From: Anabaena sp. WA102
Lineage (GTDB): Bacteria > Cyanobacteriota > Cyanobacteriia > Cyanobacteriales > Nostocaceae
Assembly (NCBI RefSeq): GCF_001277295.1
Contig: NZ_CP011456.1
Coordinates: 2,914,001-2,978,000 of the forward strand
DNA length: 64,000 nt
Direction: 5' to 3'
Shown: positions 34,960 through 44,103 of the stretch, one piece after another
Numbering within the stretch: the first letter of the stretch is position 1
How the letters are laid out: each line of letters starts with the position of its first letter
Position numbers and translations under genes: made by a program
Notes under the pieces: generated by a model
Seen by the model: only the letters and a program-made list of their open reading frames with translations
What the model was told of the DNA's origin: nothing
The model's database searches: none

Positions 34960-36012
34960 TTAGATCACGTGCAGATTCAGAAATAAGGTAAATAAGAGCG
35001 TCAATTGTCCAGCTAAGAAAAATAGATAGATCAGGGCTTTTGGCTTAAAAATTGATAGCATCAAACCAATACCTTTAATATCAATCATCGGTCCAAATAC
35101 TAAAAATGCTAACAATGACCCGCTAGTAAAAGTGGAAGCAAAAGATAGGGCAAAGAAGGCATCAACTGTAGAGCATATTGATACAACTGCTGCTAATACT
35201 AGCATGGCTAAAATTGAGCTAATTGGCCCAGCCCCAAGACTAAGAATCAAGTCACGGGGTGCTAAAACTTGGGTAGCGGCAGCGATCGCACTTCCTAATA
35301 CCATGACTCCGCCTAATTCCCGGAGTTCTTGGACAATATTATCTAAGAGGGAGCGGAGTTTCTCTGATAAGGGTTTACTGAGGTTAGAAATTGCAGCAAC
35401 TTCACTGTAATTATTGTCTATGCGTTGTGATGCTCCTGTTCTGCCGCCGAGAATATATGTTCCTGATTGCAATAAATTCGGTGTATTAGTTTGGGGTTGT
35501 AATTGAGATTGTTGTCCCCTGCGGGTTGTTTTCGGTGGTGCTGGGGGGTTAAATTTGAGATAACGGGCGATCGCTGGCTGGAGAAAAGGAACTAAATCTG
35601 GTTGAAAACTGAAGATAAAACCAATAATAGTCGCAATAGCCAGGGAAAATACCACTCTTAACACTACTATTTCTGGTTGATCGCGGAATGCCGTCCAAGT
35701 TGACCAAATTACAATGGGGTTAATTGTTGGTGCTGCTAATAAAAAGCCAATTGCTACCGGTGTGGGTACTCCCTGCATCAATAACCGTCGTGCCACTGGC
35801 ACATTACCACATTCACAAACTGGAAACAAAAAGCCGATCATACTGCCAAATAAAGCCCCCAATAGGGGATTTTTGGGCATTTTCTCCACCAATTTACTTT
35901 CATCAACAAATAGTAGTAATAGACTGGATAAGAACACACCCAGCAGTAAAAATGGCATCGCCTCCACTAGTAGACTGAGAAATATTGTAAAACCATTGTT
36001 CAGTTGATTCAT
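34960..36012 (-). CDS. ArsP/UPF0718-type permease (DUF318)
   Basis: A 350-residue integral membrane protein from the ATG at 36,012 (a TTG five codons upstream is also in frame). About eight hydrophobic helices in two bundles are joined by a polar linker with a proline- and glutamine-rich section (about 165-205). Family motifs: 'GFLFPVCECGNVPVARRLL' with paired cysteines in the first bundle and 'VSICSTVDAFFALSFA' in the second. Some members export organoarsenicals, others have unknown substrates. Its companion subunit gene follows downstream. It should not be assumed to belong to the arsenic cluster 12 kb away. Confidence 0.85.
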   Translation of the reverse strand: MNQLNNGFTIFLSLLVEAMPFLLLGVFLSSLLLLFVDESKLVEKMPKNPLLGALFGSMIGFLFPVCECGNVPVARRLLMQGVPTPVAIGFLLAAPTINPIVIWSTWTAFRDQPEIVVLRVVFSLAIATIIGFIFSFQPDLVPFLQPAIARYLKFNPPAPPKTTRRGQQSQLQPQTNTPNLLQSGTYILGGRTGASQRIDNNYSEVAAISNLSKPLSEKLRSLLDNIVQELRELGGVMVLGSAIAAATQVLAPRDLILSLGAGPISSILAMLVLAAVVSICSTVDAFFALSFASTFTSGSLLAFLVFGPMIDIKGIGLMLSIFKPKALIYLFFLAGQLTLLFTLFLNLHVI

Positions 36013-36279
36013 GGGCGTTGTATTCAACAGCAGTTCTGAGTTTTAGGGTTTTGTTTTGTCATCTTATTTTTGAGTCACCTATACGGGGATCATTGATGAA
36101 ACTACTAAAAGTCGATCTCATTATAGTCAGGCAATTATAGCAGTCCCCAATAATTTGTGAAAAAATTCTCTGTTTTCTAACTTTTATTTGGTGAATTTAC
36201 AACTTAGAGACAATAAATACATACACCAGAATTCAGGTAAACTGAGGCGGAGTAAAGGCTTTGTCTTGTATCTTTCCCC

Positions 36280-36422
36280 TACTACTCCCCCTACTCCCCT
36301 ACTCCCCCTACTCCCCAACTCCCCCAACTCCCCCAACTCCCCCAACTCCCCAACTCCCCCAACTCCCCCAACTCCCCCACTCCCCAACTCCCCAACTCCC
36401 CCTACTCCCCCTACTCCCCTGC
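36280..36422. repeat. CTCCCC(A/T)A low-complexity tract
   Basis: About 140 bases of short imperfect repeats of 'ACTCCCCCA' and 'CCTACTCCC'. All reading frames stay open because of the bias, giving false proline-rich frames. It lies immediately downstream of the DUF362 gene and in the 400-base gap before the permease; the remainder of that gap is AT-rich without recognisable features. Confidence 0.85.
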
Positions 36423-36428
36423 CTCTTT

Positions 36429-37403
36429 TTACCGACTGACTCTATAAGCGCTCATGGGTTCTTTAATAAAGCGGATGTAAAGATGCCTAAAGGTAGATTT
36501 AATCACACGGGGCATAGCAAAATCTATGGGCATTAACTTTTCCGGTAATTGCCAATCTGTAATTTGTAATAAATCAGGGGATAAATTCGGAAAGTGAATA
36601 TCACTTAATTCTGGACATATTCCCAATCGTTGTGAAGCTGCAACCGTGGGAACTTGTGCAGGTGCAACTTGGAGAACTTCTAACATTGCTCTATCTAAGG
36701 CAAATACATTACTTGATGCTGCTAAAATTTCTAAATTCCGAGGTTCTCCCCCACTTGGTCCATTACCTTCATGACCAATAATTCCATCTAAAATTGTTAA
36801 AGTTGGATTAATTGCCCTGGCAGTTTCTACTAACATTTCTCCAAATTTGTCAGCATCTTTGCCAGATTCCATGTGCCACCAAGCTTTCATTTTCCCAGGA
36901 ACACAGCCAAAGAGATTTTTTACTCCTAAAGTTAGAGTTAATTGCATATGAGATTTCACTTTAGGAAGATTAATAATCACATCTGCTTCCATTGCTTCTT
37001 TAGATAAAAGCAAGTGATTAAAATTATCGTTTACCGTTTGATAACGTTTACCATGAAATTCCACAAGTGGTAACTTCAGTTCTTCCAAAATTGGTAATAA
37101 CCCATTGGCTATAGCCACACCCTTAGCACTACCAAAAGCGGGACTATCTCCTAAAAATGGGTTGCCACCAACGGCAATTACCATTTCGGCAACGGCACGC
37201 ACTAATTCTGGTCTGGTGGTACATTCTTTAGTCGGACGAGAACCGGTGAGTAAGTTGGGTTTGAGTAAAACGCGGTTTCCCGGTTTCACAAAAGCAGCCA
37301 TACCCCCTAAAGGCTCTAGGAGTGTTTCCAATGATTCTTTTAAAGCTTCCTGTTCGTAAGATTTAGCCCGAATTAGACTCACAGATGGTTTTTGTGTTGA
37401 CAT
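36429..37403 (-). CDS. DUF362 domain protein
   Basis: A 324-residue DUF362 protein: 'VLLKPNLLTGSRPTKECTTRP', 'FLGDSPAFGSAKGVA', 'VIINLPKVKSHMQLTLTLGVKNLFG' and 'ILDGIIGHEGNGPSGGEPR'. DUF362 proteins are uncharacterised; some carry ferredoxin-type clusters, but no CxxCxxC cluster is visible here. The protein is soluble. It does not overlap neighbours and its promoter side faces the M50 protease. Confidence 0.87.
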   Translation of the reverse strand: MSTQKPSVSLIRAKSYEQEALKESLETLLEPLGGMAAFVKPGNRVLLKPNLLTGSRPTKECTTRPELVRAVAEMVIAVGGNPFLGDSPAFGSAKGVAIANGLLPILEELKLPLVEFHGKRYQTVNDNFNHLLLSKEAMEADVIINLPKVKSHMQLTLTLGVKNLFGCVPGKMKAWWHMESGKDADKFGEMLVETARAINPTLTILDGIIGHEGNGPSGGEPRNLEILAASSNVFALDRAMLEVLQVAPAQVPTVAASQRLGICPELSDIHFPNLSPDLLQITDWQLPEKLMPIDFAMPRVIKSTFRHLYIRFIKEPMSAYRVSR

Positions 37404-37630
37404 GGAAAATAATGGCGTTATATTACATTCAGCATTAATACTGTATCAAAAATTCAACTATAGTGGAAAAATTCTTGAAGCCTCGACAAAGATGAAATCT
37501 AGAAAACAGTTAAAGTAAGAAGTTTTATGAAATAGTGATTTTGCTAATATTTATTTTATTTCTCAGGGTAGATGAAACAGCTAAAATCACCCTCACAATA
37601 TTTACGCAACCTATTTGAGAAAAGTATCAT

Positions 37631-38380
37631 CTATTGCTGATTTGTTGAATAGACAACGCGCAAACTTTGGACTAAAATGATGAGAGATGCGATCGCCATT
37701 AATAGCCCCCAAAACCAATAAGGTAAAAATAAATACCTCTGCATTTGTCCTGTATCCGATAATCTTAATGGACCTGCAGTATAACTAAATAAATAATCAA
37801 GTTGGTGATAGGTACTGACACAAGCCTGCACACCTAAAAATTGAATTGCAAACCCTTGTACCCAAAGAGGTGTTTTTAACGCAATTCCCAATATCATCAA
37901 ACCTAACAGGGGAATAGCCACAAAGCCAAACCAAGAACGCACCCAAATTAATGTAGACAGCAGTAAAAATCCACCTAAAATTTTTAAACTCAAAGAAGTT
38001 GTTTTCCAACTCCCAGAAGCGAGAATTAAGCTGGCACCGGCAATAGGTGGACCCATTGGCCCCGCAGCCGCTACTAAGCCGATACCAAGGTATCCCCATG
38101 TGTTACTTAAAGTATAATGAGCTACGCCAGAACCGTTACCAAAAATTTCTAGTTTTTGAAATTGTCCCCCCAACATCAAAGCCATCAAACCGTGACCCAT
38201 TTCATGAAACCAAGTAGCTAAGATAGAAAATGGGTACAAAATATAATTACCTATGGGTATTTGCCACATAATTGCTGTGACTATAGCCGCTGCTACTAAC
38301 CAGGTTAGCCCCATTTGTTCTACTTCTGTTGGTGTTTCTTGAGTAAATAAAGGTTTAGAATTTTTACTGGGTTCTCTCAT
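37631..38380 (-). CDS. M50-family membrane metallopeptidase
   Basis: A 249-residue integral membrane protein. The zinc-binding HExxH motif is 'WFHEMGHGLMALMLGGQ' at about residues 58-74, inside a hydrophobic segment. About five more membrane helices follow, with 'GLVAAAGPMGPPIAGASL' in the region where site-2 proteases have their second conserved loop. Likely an intramembrane protease or related protein of the M50B group; the substrate is unknown. Confidence 0.82.
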   Translation of the reverse strand: MREPSKNSKPLFTQETPTEVEQMGLTWLVAAAIVTAIMWQIPIGNYILYPFSILATWFHEMGHGLMALMLGGQFQKLEIFGNGSGVAHYTLSNTWGYLGIGLVAAAGPMGPPIAGASLILASGSWKTTSLSLKILGGFLLLSTLIWVRSWFGFVAIPLLGLMILGIALKTPLWVQGFAIQFLGVQACVSTYHQLDYLFSYTAGPLRLSDTGQMQRYLFLPYWFWGLLMAIASLIILVQSLRVVYSTNQQ

Positions 38381-38473
38381 TAGTGACTCTCCTGCGCGTA
38401 ATTACACCAATTAGCTGAGTATTCTTGAATCTATCCTAATTTACTTCAAGAGGAAGTGTTGATTTCCTGAAAT

Positions 38474-38776
38474 TTATTCCCAAGTGGCTGCATTCCGCAA
38501 CACACTGGGAATTTCACCTTGCGATAAGGGAAACTCTAACATTGTTTCTTTATAACCTAAATACCCAGATTCAGTAAAAGACAAAAGCATTCGTTCCAGT
38601 GCAAACCAAACTTCTGATTCATATTCCCAATCATGATAGCGTCTAGCACGTCCAGCAATGGAACGTAAAGCCCAAAAGTAAGAATTTCTAACTACAGAAC
38701 CGCCTTTTTTAAATTCTGGTACATCTTCATGATGAATAAATAAAACATTATTTTCAATTCTGGCTCTCATACTCAT
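38474..38776 (-). CDS. Conserved-looking hypothetical protein
   Basis: A 100-residue soluble protein with tight alternating charged and aromatic residues ('RNSYFWALRSIAGRARRYHDW', cut by one residue, and 'EVWFALERMLLSFTESGYLGY'). I do not recognise the family. ATG start; it lies about 95 bases past the M50 protease gene start, on the same strand. Confidence 0.55.
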   Translation of the reverse strand: MSMRARIENNVLFIHHEDVPEFKKGGSVVRNSYFWALRSIAGRARRYHDWEYESEVWFALERMLLSFTESGYLGYKETMLEFPLSQGEIPSVLRNAATWE

Positions 38777-38789
38777 AAATCAAATATTC

Positions 38790-38835
38790 TGTAGGGGCGC
38801 AGGGTCTGCGCCCCTTGAACCCAAGGACTGCGCCC
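38790..38835. repeat. GGGGCGCAGGGTCTGCGCCCC palindrome
   Basis: GTAGGGGCGCAGGGTCTGCG followed by CCCC folds back on itself, and a second half-copy (GGACTGCGCCC) follows. The same palindrome lies in frame inside the RND gene at about 63,645-63,668. Confidence 0.75.
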
Positions 38836-38930
38836 ATTCAATAGCAAGAAAGAAGAAAAAGTTCCTTATTATAGACTTTTATAATAAACCTTTCATCTCA
38901 TTGCCAGTGCATACCGCTATAGCTGAATGC

Positions 38931-40100
38931 TTAATTTATTTTCACCTGACTAGCTGCCTTTACTGCCTTTTCTCTAGCTTCTTGAATATCCCCACCTTTT
39001 GCTAAAGCCACACCCATGCGACGATAAGGATGAGCAGTAGGTTTACCAAATAACTTAATATCTACATCTTTTTCAGCTAAAGCTTCAGCTACACCAGTAA
39101 AAGTAATAGAATCAGATTTTTCCGAAGCTAAAATTACCGCACTTGCAGAAAATCCTAACTGTTCAATATGGGGAATTGGTAAACCTAAAATAGCTCGCAG
39201 ATGTAATTCAAATTCATTCAAATTCTGAGAAATTAATGTCACCATCCCTGTATCATGGGGTCTGGGAGACAGTTCTGAAAAAATGACTTCATCTTTAGTA
39301 ATGAAAAATTCAACCCCAAAAATTCCCGCACCACCTAAAGCATCAGTAACTTTTTTAGCAATTTCTTGAGATGCTAAAATTTTATCTTCAGAAATAGCTG
39401 CGGGTTGCCAAGATTCTTGATAATCACCTCTTTCTTGACGGTGGCCAATGGGGGAACAGAAAATTGTCGGTGCGTCCCATTGTTTAATAGTTAGTAAAGT
39501 AATTTCAATTTCAAAATTAATAAATTCTTCAACAATTACCTTTTGGCTATCACCACGAGAATTAGAAATAGCATAATTCCAAGCTTTTTCTACTTCACTT
39601 CTATCATTAACTACAGATTGACCTTTTCCAGAAGATGACATCACAGGTTTGACAACATTGGGAAAACCAATTTTTTCAGAAATAGTAATTAGCTCTTCTA
39701 AAGTGACAGCATAACCATATTTAGCAGTTCTAATTCCTAATTCTTGATGTGCTAATTCCCTAATTCTGTCGCGGTTCATGGTGTAATTAGTCGCCGCTGC
39801 TGTGGGAATAACTGTAATTCCTCTTTGTTCAAATTCTTGTAATTTTTCGGTTCTAATTGCTTCAATTTCGGGAATAATAAAATCGGGTTGATGTTTATTG
39901 ACAACCGCTTCTAAATCATCAGCACTTAGCATAGAAATAACTTCTGCACAATCAGCTACCTGCATGGCGGGTGCATCGGCATATCTGTCCACAGCAATGA
40001 TATAATTGCCTAGACGTTGAGCAGCAATGACAAATTCTTTTCCCAGTTCTCCTGAACCAAGCAGCATTAATTTTTGGGGTAGTTTTAGCTTCTTAATCAT
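38931..40100 (-). CDS. purT: Formate-dependent phosphoribosylglycinamide formyltransferase
   Basis: A 389-residue ATP-grasp enzyme that makes formyl-GAR from GAR, formate and ATP in purine synthesis, an alternative to the folate-dependent PurN. Visible: N-terminal 'KLMLLGSGELGKEFVIAAQRLG' (cut) with the glycine-rich GAR-binding turn, the ATP-grasp loop 'PVMSSSGKGQSVV', 'GAGIFGVEFFI' and the metal-binding 'FSELSPRPHDTGMVTL'. Length matches PurT. It stands alone, with repeat DNA upstream. Confidence 0.96.
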   Translation of the reverse strand: MIKKLKLPQKLMLLGSGELGKEFVIAAQRLGNYIIAVDRYADAPAMQVADCAEVISMLSADDLEAVVNKHQPDFIIPEIEAIRTEKLQEFEQRGITVIPTAAATNYTMNRDRIRELAHQELGIRTAKYGYAVTLEELITISEKIGFPNVVKPVMSSSGKGQSVVNDRSEVEKAWNYAISNSRGDSQKVIVEEFINFEIEITLLTIKQWDAPTIFCSPIGHRQERGDYQESWQPAAISEDKILASQEIAKKVTDALGGAGIFGVEFFITKDEVIFSELSPRPHDTGMVTLISQNLNEFELHLRAILGLPIPHIEQLGFSASAVILASEKSDSITFTGVAEALAEKDVDIKLFGKPTAHPYRRMGVALAKGGDIQEAREKAVKAASQVKIN

Positions 40101-40298
40101 AAGTTCGATACCGCAGATGTTGATTTAAATATCTTGTCATTATTTTACATAGTTTGGGGATTTTTGCCGAGGAGGTTGGATAAAAAACAGGACAATTATT
40201 CAAAATACTGTTGACAAGTTTCCAAGTTTCGGTTATTGTTTAATTATGGTGGAAATCTGTGCGCCCATATATATAGGGTTTTGTTGTCCCGGAAGTAT

Positions 40299-40698
40299 TT
40301 TTGTCAGAATCAGGATGTCCAGGATTTGAGGATTTTCAGGATGTTGTTGGATGATTTTATTTTGTCAGAATCAGGATATCCAGGATTTGAGGATTTTCAG
40401 GATGTTGTTGGATGATTTTTGGTGGGAGTTTGAGGTTTTATTTGTCAGAATCAGGATGTCCAGGATTTGAGGATTTTCAGGATGTTGTTGGATGATTTTT
40501 GGTGGGGAGTTGATGATTTTTTTTGTCAGAATCAGGATGTCCAGGATTTGAGGATTTTCAGGATGTTGTTGGATGATTTTTGGTGGGGAGTTGGTTTTTT
40601 TTAGGATGTTTTTGAATGATTGTTTTTGAATAATTTAAACCATCTATAAATTACCATCCTGTTAATCCTTTAATCCTGGTTATCCTGATTCAGACAAT
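40299..40698. repeat. Two-armed CAGGAT repeat, locus 1
   Basis: Four direct units of 'GAATCAGGATGTCCAGGATT'-type sequence (arm A, near 40,301, 40,364, 40,440 and 40,523) are followed by a linker 'GGATGTTTTTGAATGATTGT' and one inverted unit 'TTAATCCTGGTTATCCTGAT'. The bases between 40,101 and 40,298 and the short piece after 40,698 hold no gene that I recognise. Confidence 0.9.
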
Positions 40699-40777
40699 AT
40701 CAATGGTGCGTTGCGTCGCGTAGTTAATTTATGTGTACATTTTATAATCTTTTGGTTATCCTAACGCACCCTACAAG

Positions 40778-41062
40778 CTATTCATAAACTTTACTTCTAT
40801 GGGCAATAAAAACAACTGTTACCATTTTTAAATCATCATTAACTTCATAAATAACTCTATAGTCACCTACTCGATAACGATAATAACCTGATAACTCACC
40901 TTTGAGAGATTTTATATTAGGATGATTACGAGGATTAATTTTTAAACGATCAAAACATCTGTCTAACTTCCGTTGTAAGATGGCAGAAGCAGATTCAAAA
41001 AACTCCCCTGCATCAATACTAATAACAACAGTATAATTAATATTTTCGTTTAAGTTGGTCAA
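40778..41062 (-). CDS. RelE/ParE-family toxin
   Basis: A 94-residue protein with the RelE fold pattern: 'YTVVISIDAGEFFESA', 'KLDRCFDRLKINPRNHPNIK', 'LKGELSGYYRYRVGDYRVIYEV' and the terminal 'VFIAHRSKVYE'. The YRxRxGDYRVIY strand is diagnostic of the family. The first codon is TTG at 41,062, 26 bases inside the upstream antitoxin gene; no ATG precedes the fold. It probably cleaves mRNA on the ribosome. Confidence 0.88.
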   Translation of the reverse strand: MTNLNENINYTVVISIDAGEFFESASAILQRKLDRCFDRLKINPRNHPNIKSLKGELSGYYRYRVGDYRVIYEVNDDLKMVTVVFIAHRSKVYE

Positions 41063-41264
41063 CAGTAATCACCTTTCCTTGTTTTACGTTTTCTCTAGCA
41101 TGATCAAAATTTTCTTTAAATCCTACGATTTCTAATAACTCTTGAGTAGCATCATCTTCTCTTGTTGCTAGATATGCTAAAAAATCAACTGCTACTAGTA
41201 ATTTTTCAGGTGACAGTTGTTCAACATATTCTTGGATTTGTTCACGAAGTTCTAGTGTATTCAT
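41037..41264 (-). CDS. Putative antitoxin of the RelE-type toxin
   Basis: A 75-residue acidic, helical protein ('LREQIQEYVEQLSPEKLLVAVDFLA', shortened here) ending in a flexible basic tail 'QGKVITVDQLKRKY'. It overlaps the toxin gene by 26 bases, the standard arrangement of these pairs. It resembles DUF2281-like antitoxins, but the exact family is uncertain. Confidence 0.75.
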   Translation of the reverse strand: MNTLELREQIQEYVEQLSPEKLLVAVDFLAYLATREDDATQELLEIVGFKENFDHARENVKQGKVITVDQLKRKY

Positions 41265-41311
41265 AGATTATTTTGATTATTTACCCAATTTGATCATATC
41301 TTATTCTGTAA

Positions 41312-41895
41312 TATTCTGAATCAGGATATCCAGGATGTAAAGATTTACAGGATGTTATTAGATGATTTTTGGTGGGAGTTGGTGATTTTTTTTGTCTGAA
41401 TCAGGATATCCAGGATTTGAGGATGTACAGGATGTGATTGGATGATTGTTTTTTGGAAGTTGTTTTTTTTCAGGATGTTTTTGAATGATTGTTTTTGAAT
41501 AATTTAAACCATCTATAAATTACCATCCTGTACATCCTTAAATCCCGGTTATCCTGATTCTGACAAATGCAAATTTCATCACCAAACAAACCATCTATAA
41601 ATTACCATCCTGTTAATCCTTTAATCCTGGTTATCCTGATTCAGACAAATACAACTTTCATCACCAAACAAACCATCTATAAATTACCATCCTGTTAATC
41701 CTTTAATCCTGGACATCCTGATTCAGACAAATACAACTTTCATCACCAAACAAACCATCTATAAATTACCATCCTGTACATCCTTTAATCCTGGACATCC
41801 TGATTCAGACCAATACAACTTTCATCACCAAACAAACCATCTATAAACTACCATCCTGTACATCCTTTAATCCTGGTTATCCTGATTCAGACTTA
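41312..41895. repeat. Two-armed CAGGAT repeat, locus 2
   Basis: Two arm-A units (near 41,320 and 41,398) precede the same linker as in the other loci (about 41,471-41,510), then five inverted arm-B units of about 78 bases containing 'CATCCTGTTAATCCTTTAAT' and 'AACTTTCATCACCAAACAAA'. The locus fills the gap between the RelE pair and the kinase-GUN4 gene. Confidence 0.9.
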
Positions 41896-41926
41896 ATAAT
41901 TTTCTGTAACCCTTAAATATTACAGT

Positions 41927-43312
41927 TTACAAGTCTCGACGCGAGAGAAGAACACGTCCAACCATCAAAAACTCCCCCAAGTGAATACCATTCCCCCACG
42001 CCCACGCCGCAAATAATTCACCACACACCCCAGTGGGGAGGTGGCCTTCTGGTGCTTTCTTGTCAAAAGTAATATCCTCGGAGTACAACCAGTAGCCTCC
42101 TTTTCTGCATCCTACATTGTCCCCGAACTTCTCCCATATTTCCTCATTATATTCTCTCCTTCCACCGAAACTTTGATAAATTCGTTTCTGCACAGAAAAA
42201 CCAAACTTACCACCACTGTATTTTACCCACAACTGGTCAATGGTGCGGAGGTCTTCACAGGGAAAATTATCAATACTTTCAACATCTAACCAACCTTCCT
42301 TTTCCCGTTTCGCAACCGCTAACATCACCCGTTTTGTTTGGTCGTCTGCTTCCTTCCATTTCCCTTGTGCGAGGTAGTCACGCAGTTTCCTGTAGTCCAT
42401 TCCACAGGATGATTTTAGTCCCCCCTCCTCGCTTGCGGGGAGGGGGTTAGGGGGTGGGGTTCTTCTCGGTTGAACAACCAAACCCAAATTTTCCCGAAAC
42501 TTCAAAACCGTCGGAGTCCGGTTTTCCGGTTCTATTTCCATACCCTGCAAAATAGCATCATTCACCCTCTGACTAATGCGAGAATTATAATGTTTTGGCG
42601 CTGGTAAAGGTTCATTCTCATATTTCCGGTTTTGCGCGGGTACTGGACTAACTTCCCCCTCTTTGTTGAGTCCATCAGCCGTCAGCAGATAATATAAAGT
42701 AGCAGCTAAAGCGTAAACATCGGTATGGGGTCCAAAACTCCCTTTGCGACGATATTGTTCAATAGGTGCATAACCTTCTGTTAAAGCATTTGTCATGCTT
42801 TTAGTAGCAATACTGCGAGTTAAACCAAAATCAATTAAAACCGCTTCTTGTTTATTTTGTCGTAAAAGAATATTTGCAGGTTTAATGTCCCGGTGTAAAC
42901 TGCCTTTGGCGTGAATATATTCTAAAGCCTGACCAATTTGATCTATATATAATAGTGCTTCGCTTTCGGCAAGTTGTCCGTTTTGTCGAAGATGTTGAAA
43001 TAAAGTTACTCCATCAATATATTCCATCACCACGCCAAAAAGCTCACCTGCTTGAATGACTTCATGGACTTTGAGAATATGCCTATGATCAAAACCTTTA
43101 ATTGTCAAGGCTTCGTTAATAAACTTAACCTGCTGTTCTGGAAAGTCCTCTCGCAATTGCATTTGCTGATTGAGGGTTTTAATGGCATATAATTTACCCG
43201 TGCTGGGTTCTAAGGCTTTGTAGGTAGTTCCAAAACCACCACTACCCAAGGGTTTACCCTGAATGATAAATCTACCGTTATTGATTTGCTGCCCTGGTTG
43301 CCAAATAATCAT
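41927..43312 (-). CDS. Ser/Thr protein kinase fused to a GUN4 domain
   Basis: A 461-residue fusion. Kinase domain (about 15-275): glycine loop 'LGSGGFGTTYKA', Lys45 in 'YAIKTL', HRD at 140-142 ('LHRDIKPANILL') and DFG at 161-163. A linker (about 283-300) contains 'RTPPPNPLPASEEGG', encoded by a dispersed repeat. The GUN4 domain (about 305-425) has 'LAQGKWKEADDQTKRVML', 'FPCEDLRTIDQLWVKYSGGK' and 'GHLP'. GUN4 domains bind porphyrins and activate Mg-chelatase, so a kinase tuned by tetrapyrrole is a reasonable inference. No membrane helix. The end 'LLSRRDL' recurs in a gene fragment at 47,820. Confidence 0.9.
   Translation of the reverse strand: MIIWQPGQQINNGRFIIQGKPLGSGGFGTTYKALEPSTGKLYAIKTLNQQMQLREDFPEQQVKFINEALTIKGFDHRHILKVHEVIQAGELFGVVMEYIDGVTLFQHLRQNGQLAESEALLYIDQIGQALEYIHAKGSLHRDIKPANILLRQNKQEAVLIDFGLTRSIATKSMTNALTEGYAPIEQYRRKGSFGPHTDVYALAATLYYLLTADGLNKEGEVSPVPAQNRKYENEPLPAPKHYNSRISQRVNDAILQGMEIEPENRTPTVLKFRENLGLVVQPRRTPPPNPLPASEEGGLKSSCGMDYRKLRDYLAQGKWKEADDQTKRVMLAVAKREKEGWLDVESIDNFPCEDLRTIDQLWVKYSGGKFGFSVQKRIYQSFGGRREYNEEIWEKFGDNVGCRKGGYWLYSEDITFDKKAPEGHLPTGVCGELFAAWAWGNGIHLGEFLMVGRVLLSRRDL
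42418..42465. repeat. G/C-run repeat inside the kinase-GUN4 frame
   Basis: The sequence around 'CTCCTCGCTTGCGGGGAGGG' almost matches the intergenic repeat at 4,229-4,272. Here it is in frame and encodes part of the interdomain linker. Confidence 0.8.
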
Positions 43313-43363
43313 ACCCTTGATAGTAGATACGGTGGAGATGAATCTAATTATATCATTGCGTTA

Positions 43364-43394
43364 GATCCCCGACTTCTTGAAGAAGTCGGGGATC
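43364..43394. repeat. GATCCCCGACTTCT palindrome (copy 2)
   Basis: Arms GATCCCCGACTTCTT / AAGAAGTCGGGGATC, perfect. It lies between the divergent kinase-GUN4 and Uma2 genes, inside their shared promoter region. Confidence 0.85.
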
Positions 43395-43443
43395 TTGTCC
43401 TGGATGTTATAATATCAAAATATTTAAATCATCAGGAGTGGCA

Positions 43444-44079
43444 ATGATGTTGTTAGAATTAAAGCGCATTCATGTACCACCAGGACAAAGAGTTATATTA
43501 GAAAATGTGACTTGGAAAGAATTAGAAACAATTATTGAAGAATTGGGAGAACATCGTGCCGCGCGAATTGCTTATGATAGGGGAAGATTAGAAATTATGA
43601 GTCCTTTACCAGAACATGAAGACGATAAAGAAATTATTAGCGATTTAGTTAAGGCTTTATTAGAAGAACTAAATATTGAGTTTAGATGTCTTGGTTCTAC
43701 GACCTTTAAAAATCAATTTATGGCACAAGGTATAGAACCTGATCAATGTTTTTATATTAAAAATGAAGCTGTAATTCGGGGTAAAAAAAGATTAGATTTA
43801 ACAATTGACCCTCCTCCAGATTTAGCTTTGGAAATTGATATTACTTCCCGTACCCATTTGAACATATATCAAGGTTTGAAAGTTCCTGAAGTATGGCGGT
43901 TTGAAAACGGAATTTTGCGAATTAATATTTTACAAGATGGTGTTTATGTGGAATCGAAATCTAGTTTAAATTTTCCTGATTTACCTTTAATTGAAGTCAT
44001 TCCTCAATATTTAGAAAAAAGTCGAACTATAGGAAGAAATGCAACATTAAAGGCTTTCAGAAGTTGGGTGAATAGTTGA
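43444..44079 (+). CDS. Uma2 family (DUF820) endonuclease-like protein
   Basis: A 211-residue protein from the ATG at 43,444 (43,447 is equally possible; AGGAG lies just upstream). Uma2 features: 'RIAYDRGRLEIMSPLPEHE', 'DQCFYIKNE', and the PD-(D/E)xK-type core 'PDLALEIDITSRTH' followed by 'VPEVWRFENGILRI'. The family is greatly expanded in cyanobacteria and its biological role is uncertain; a nuclease activity is predicted from fold. A large repeat array starts 25 bases after the stop. Confidence 0.88.
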   Translation: MMLLELKRIHVPPGQRVILENVTWKELETIIEELGEHRAARIAYDRGRLEIMSPLPEHEDDKEIISDLVKALLEELNIEFRCLGSTTFKNQFMAQGIEPDQCFYIKNEAVIRGKKRLDLTIDPPPDLALEIDITSRTHLNIYQGLKVPEVWRFENGILRINILQDGVYVESKSSLNFPDLPLIEVIPQYLEKSRTIGRNATLKAFRSWVNS

Positions 44080-44103
44080 TGATATATCTAGGAATTTTAA
44101 TTG

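Noticed and set aside
34960..36012. Assigning the DUF318 permease to arsenic resistance as ArsP
   Set aside because: It is paired with a TIGR03943-type subunit gene and is 12 kb from the arsenic cluster; the substrate cannot be decided from sequence.
36188..36536. Proline-rich protein genes in the CTCCCC tract
   Set aside because: The frames are open only because of low-complexity DNA, have no proper start region and overlap each other and the DUF362 gene end.
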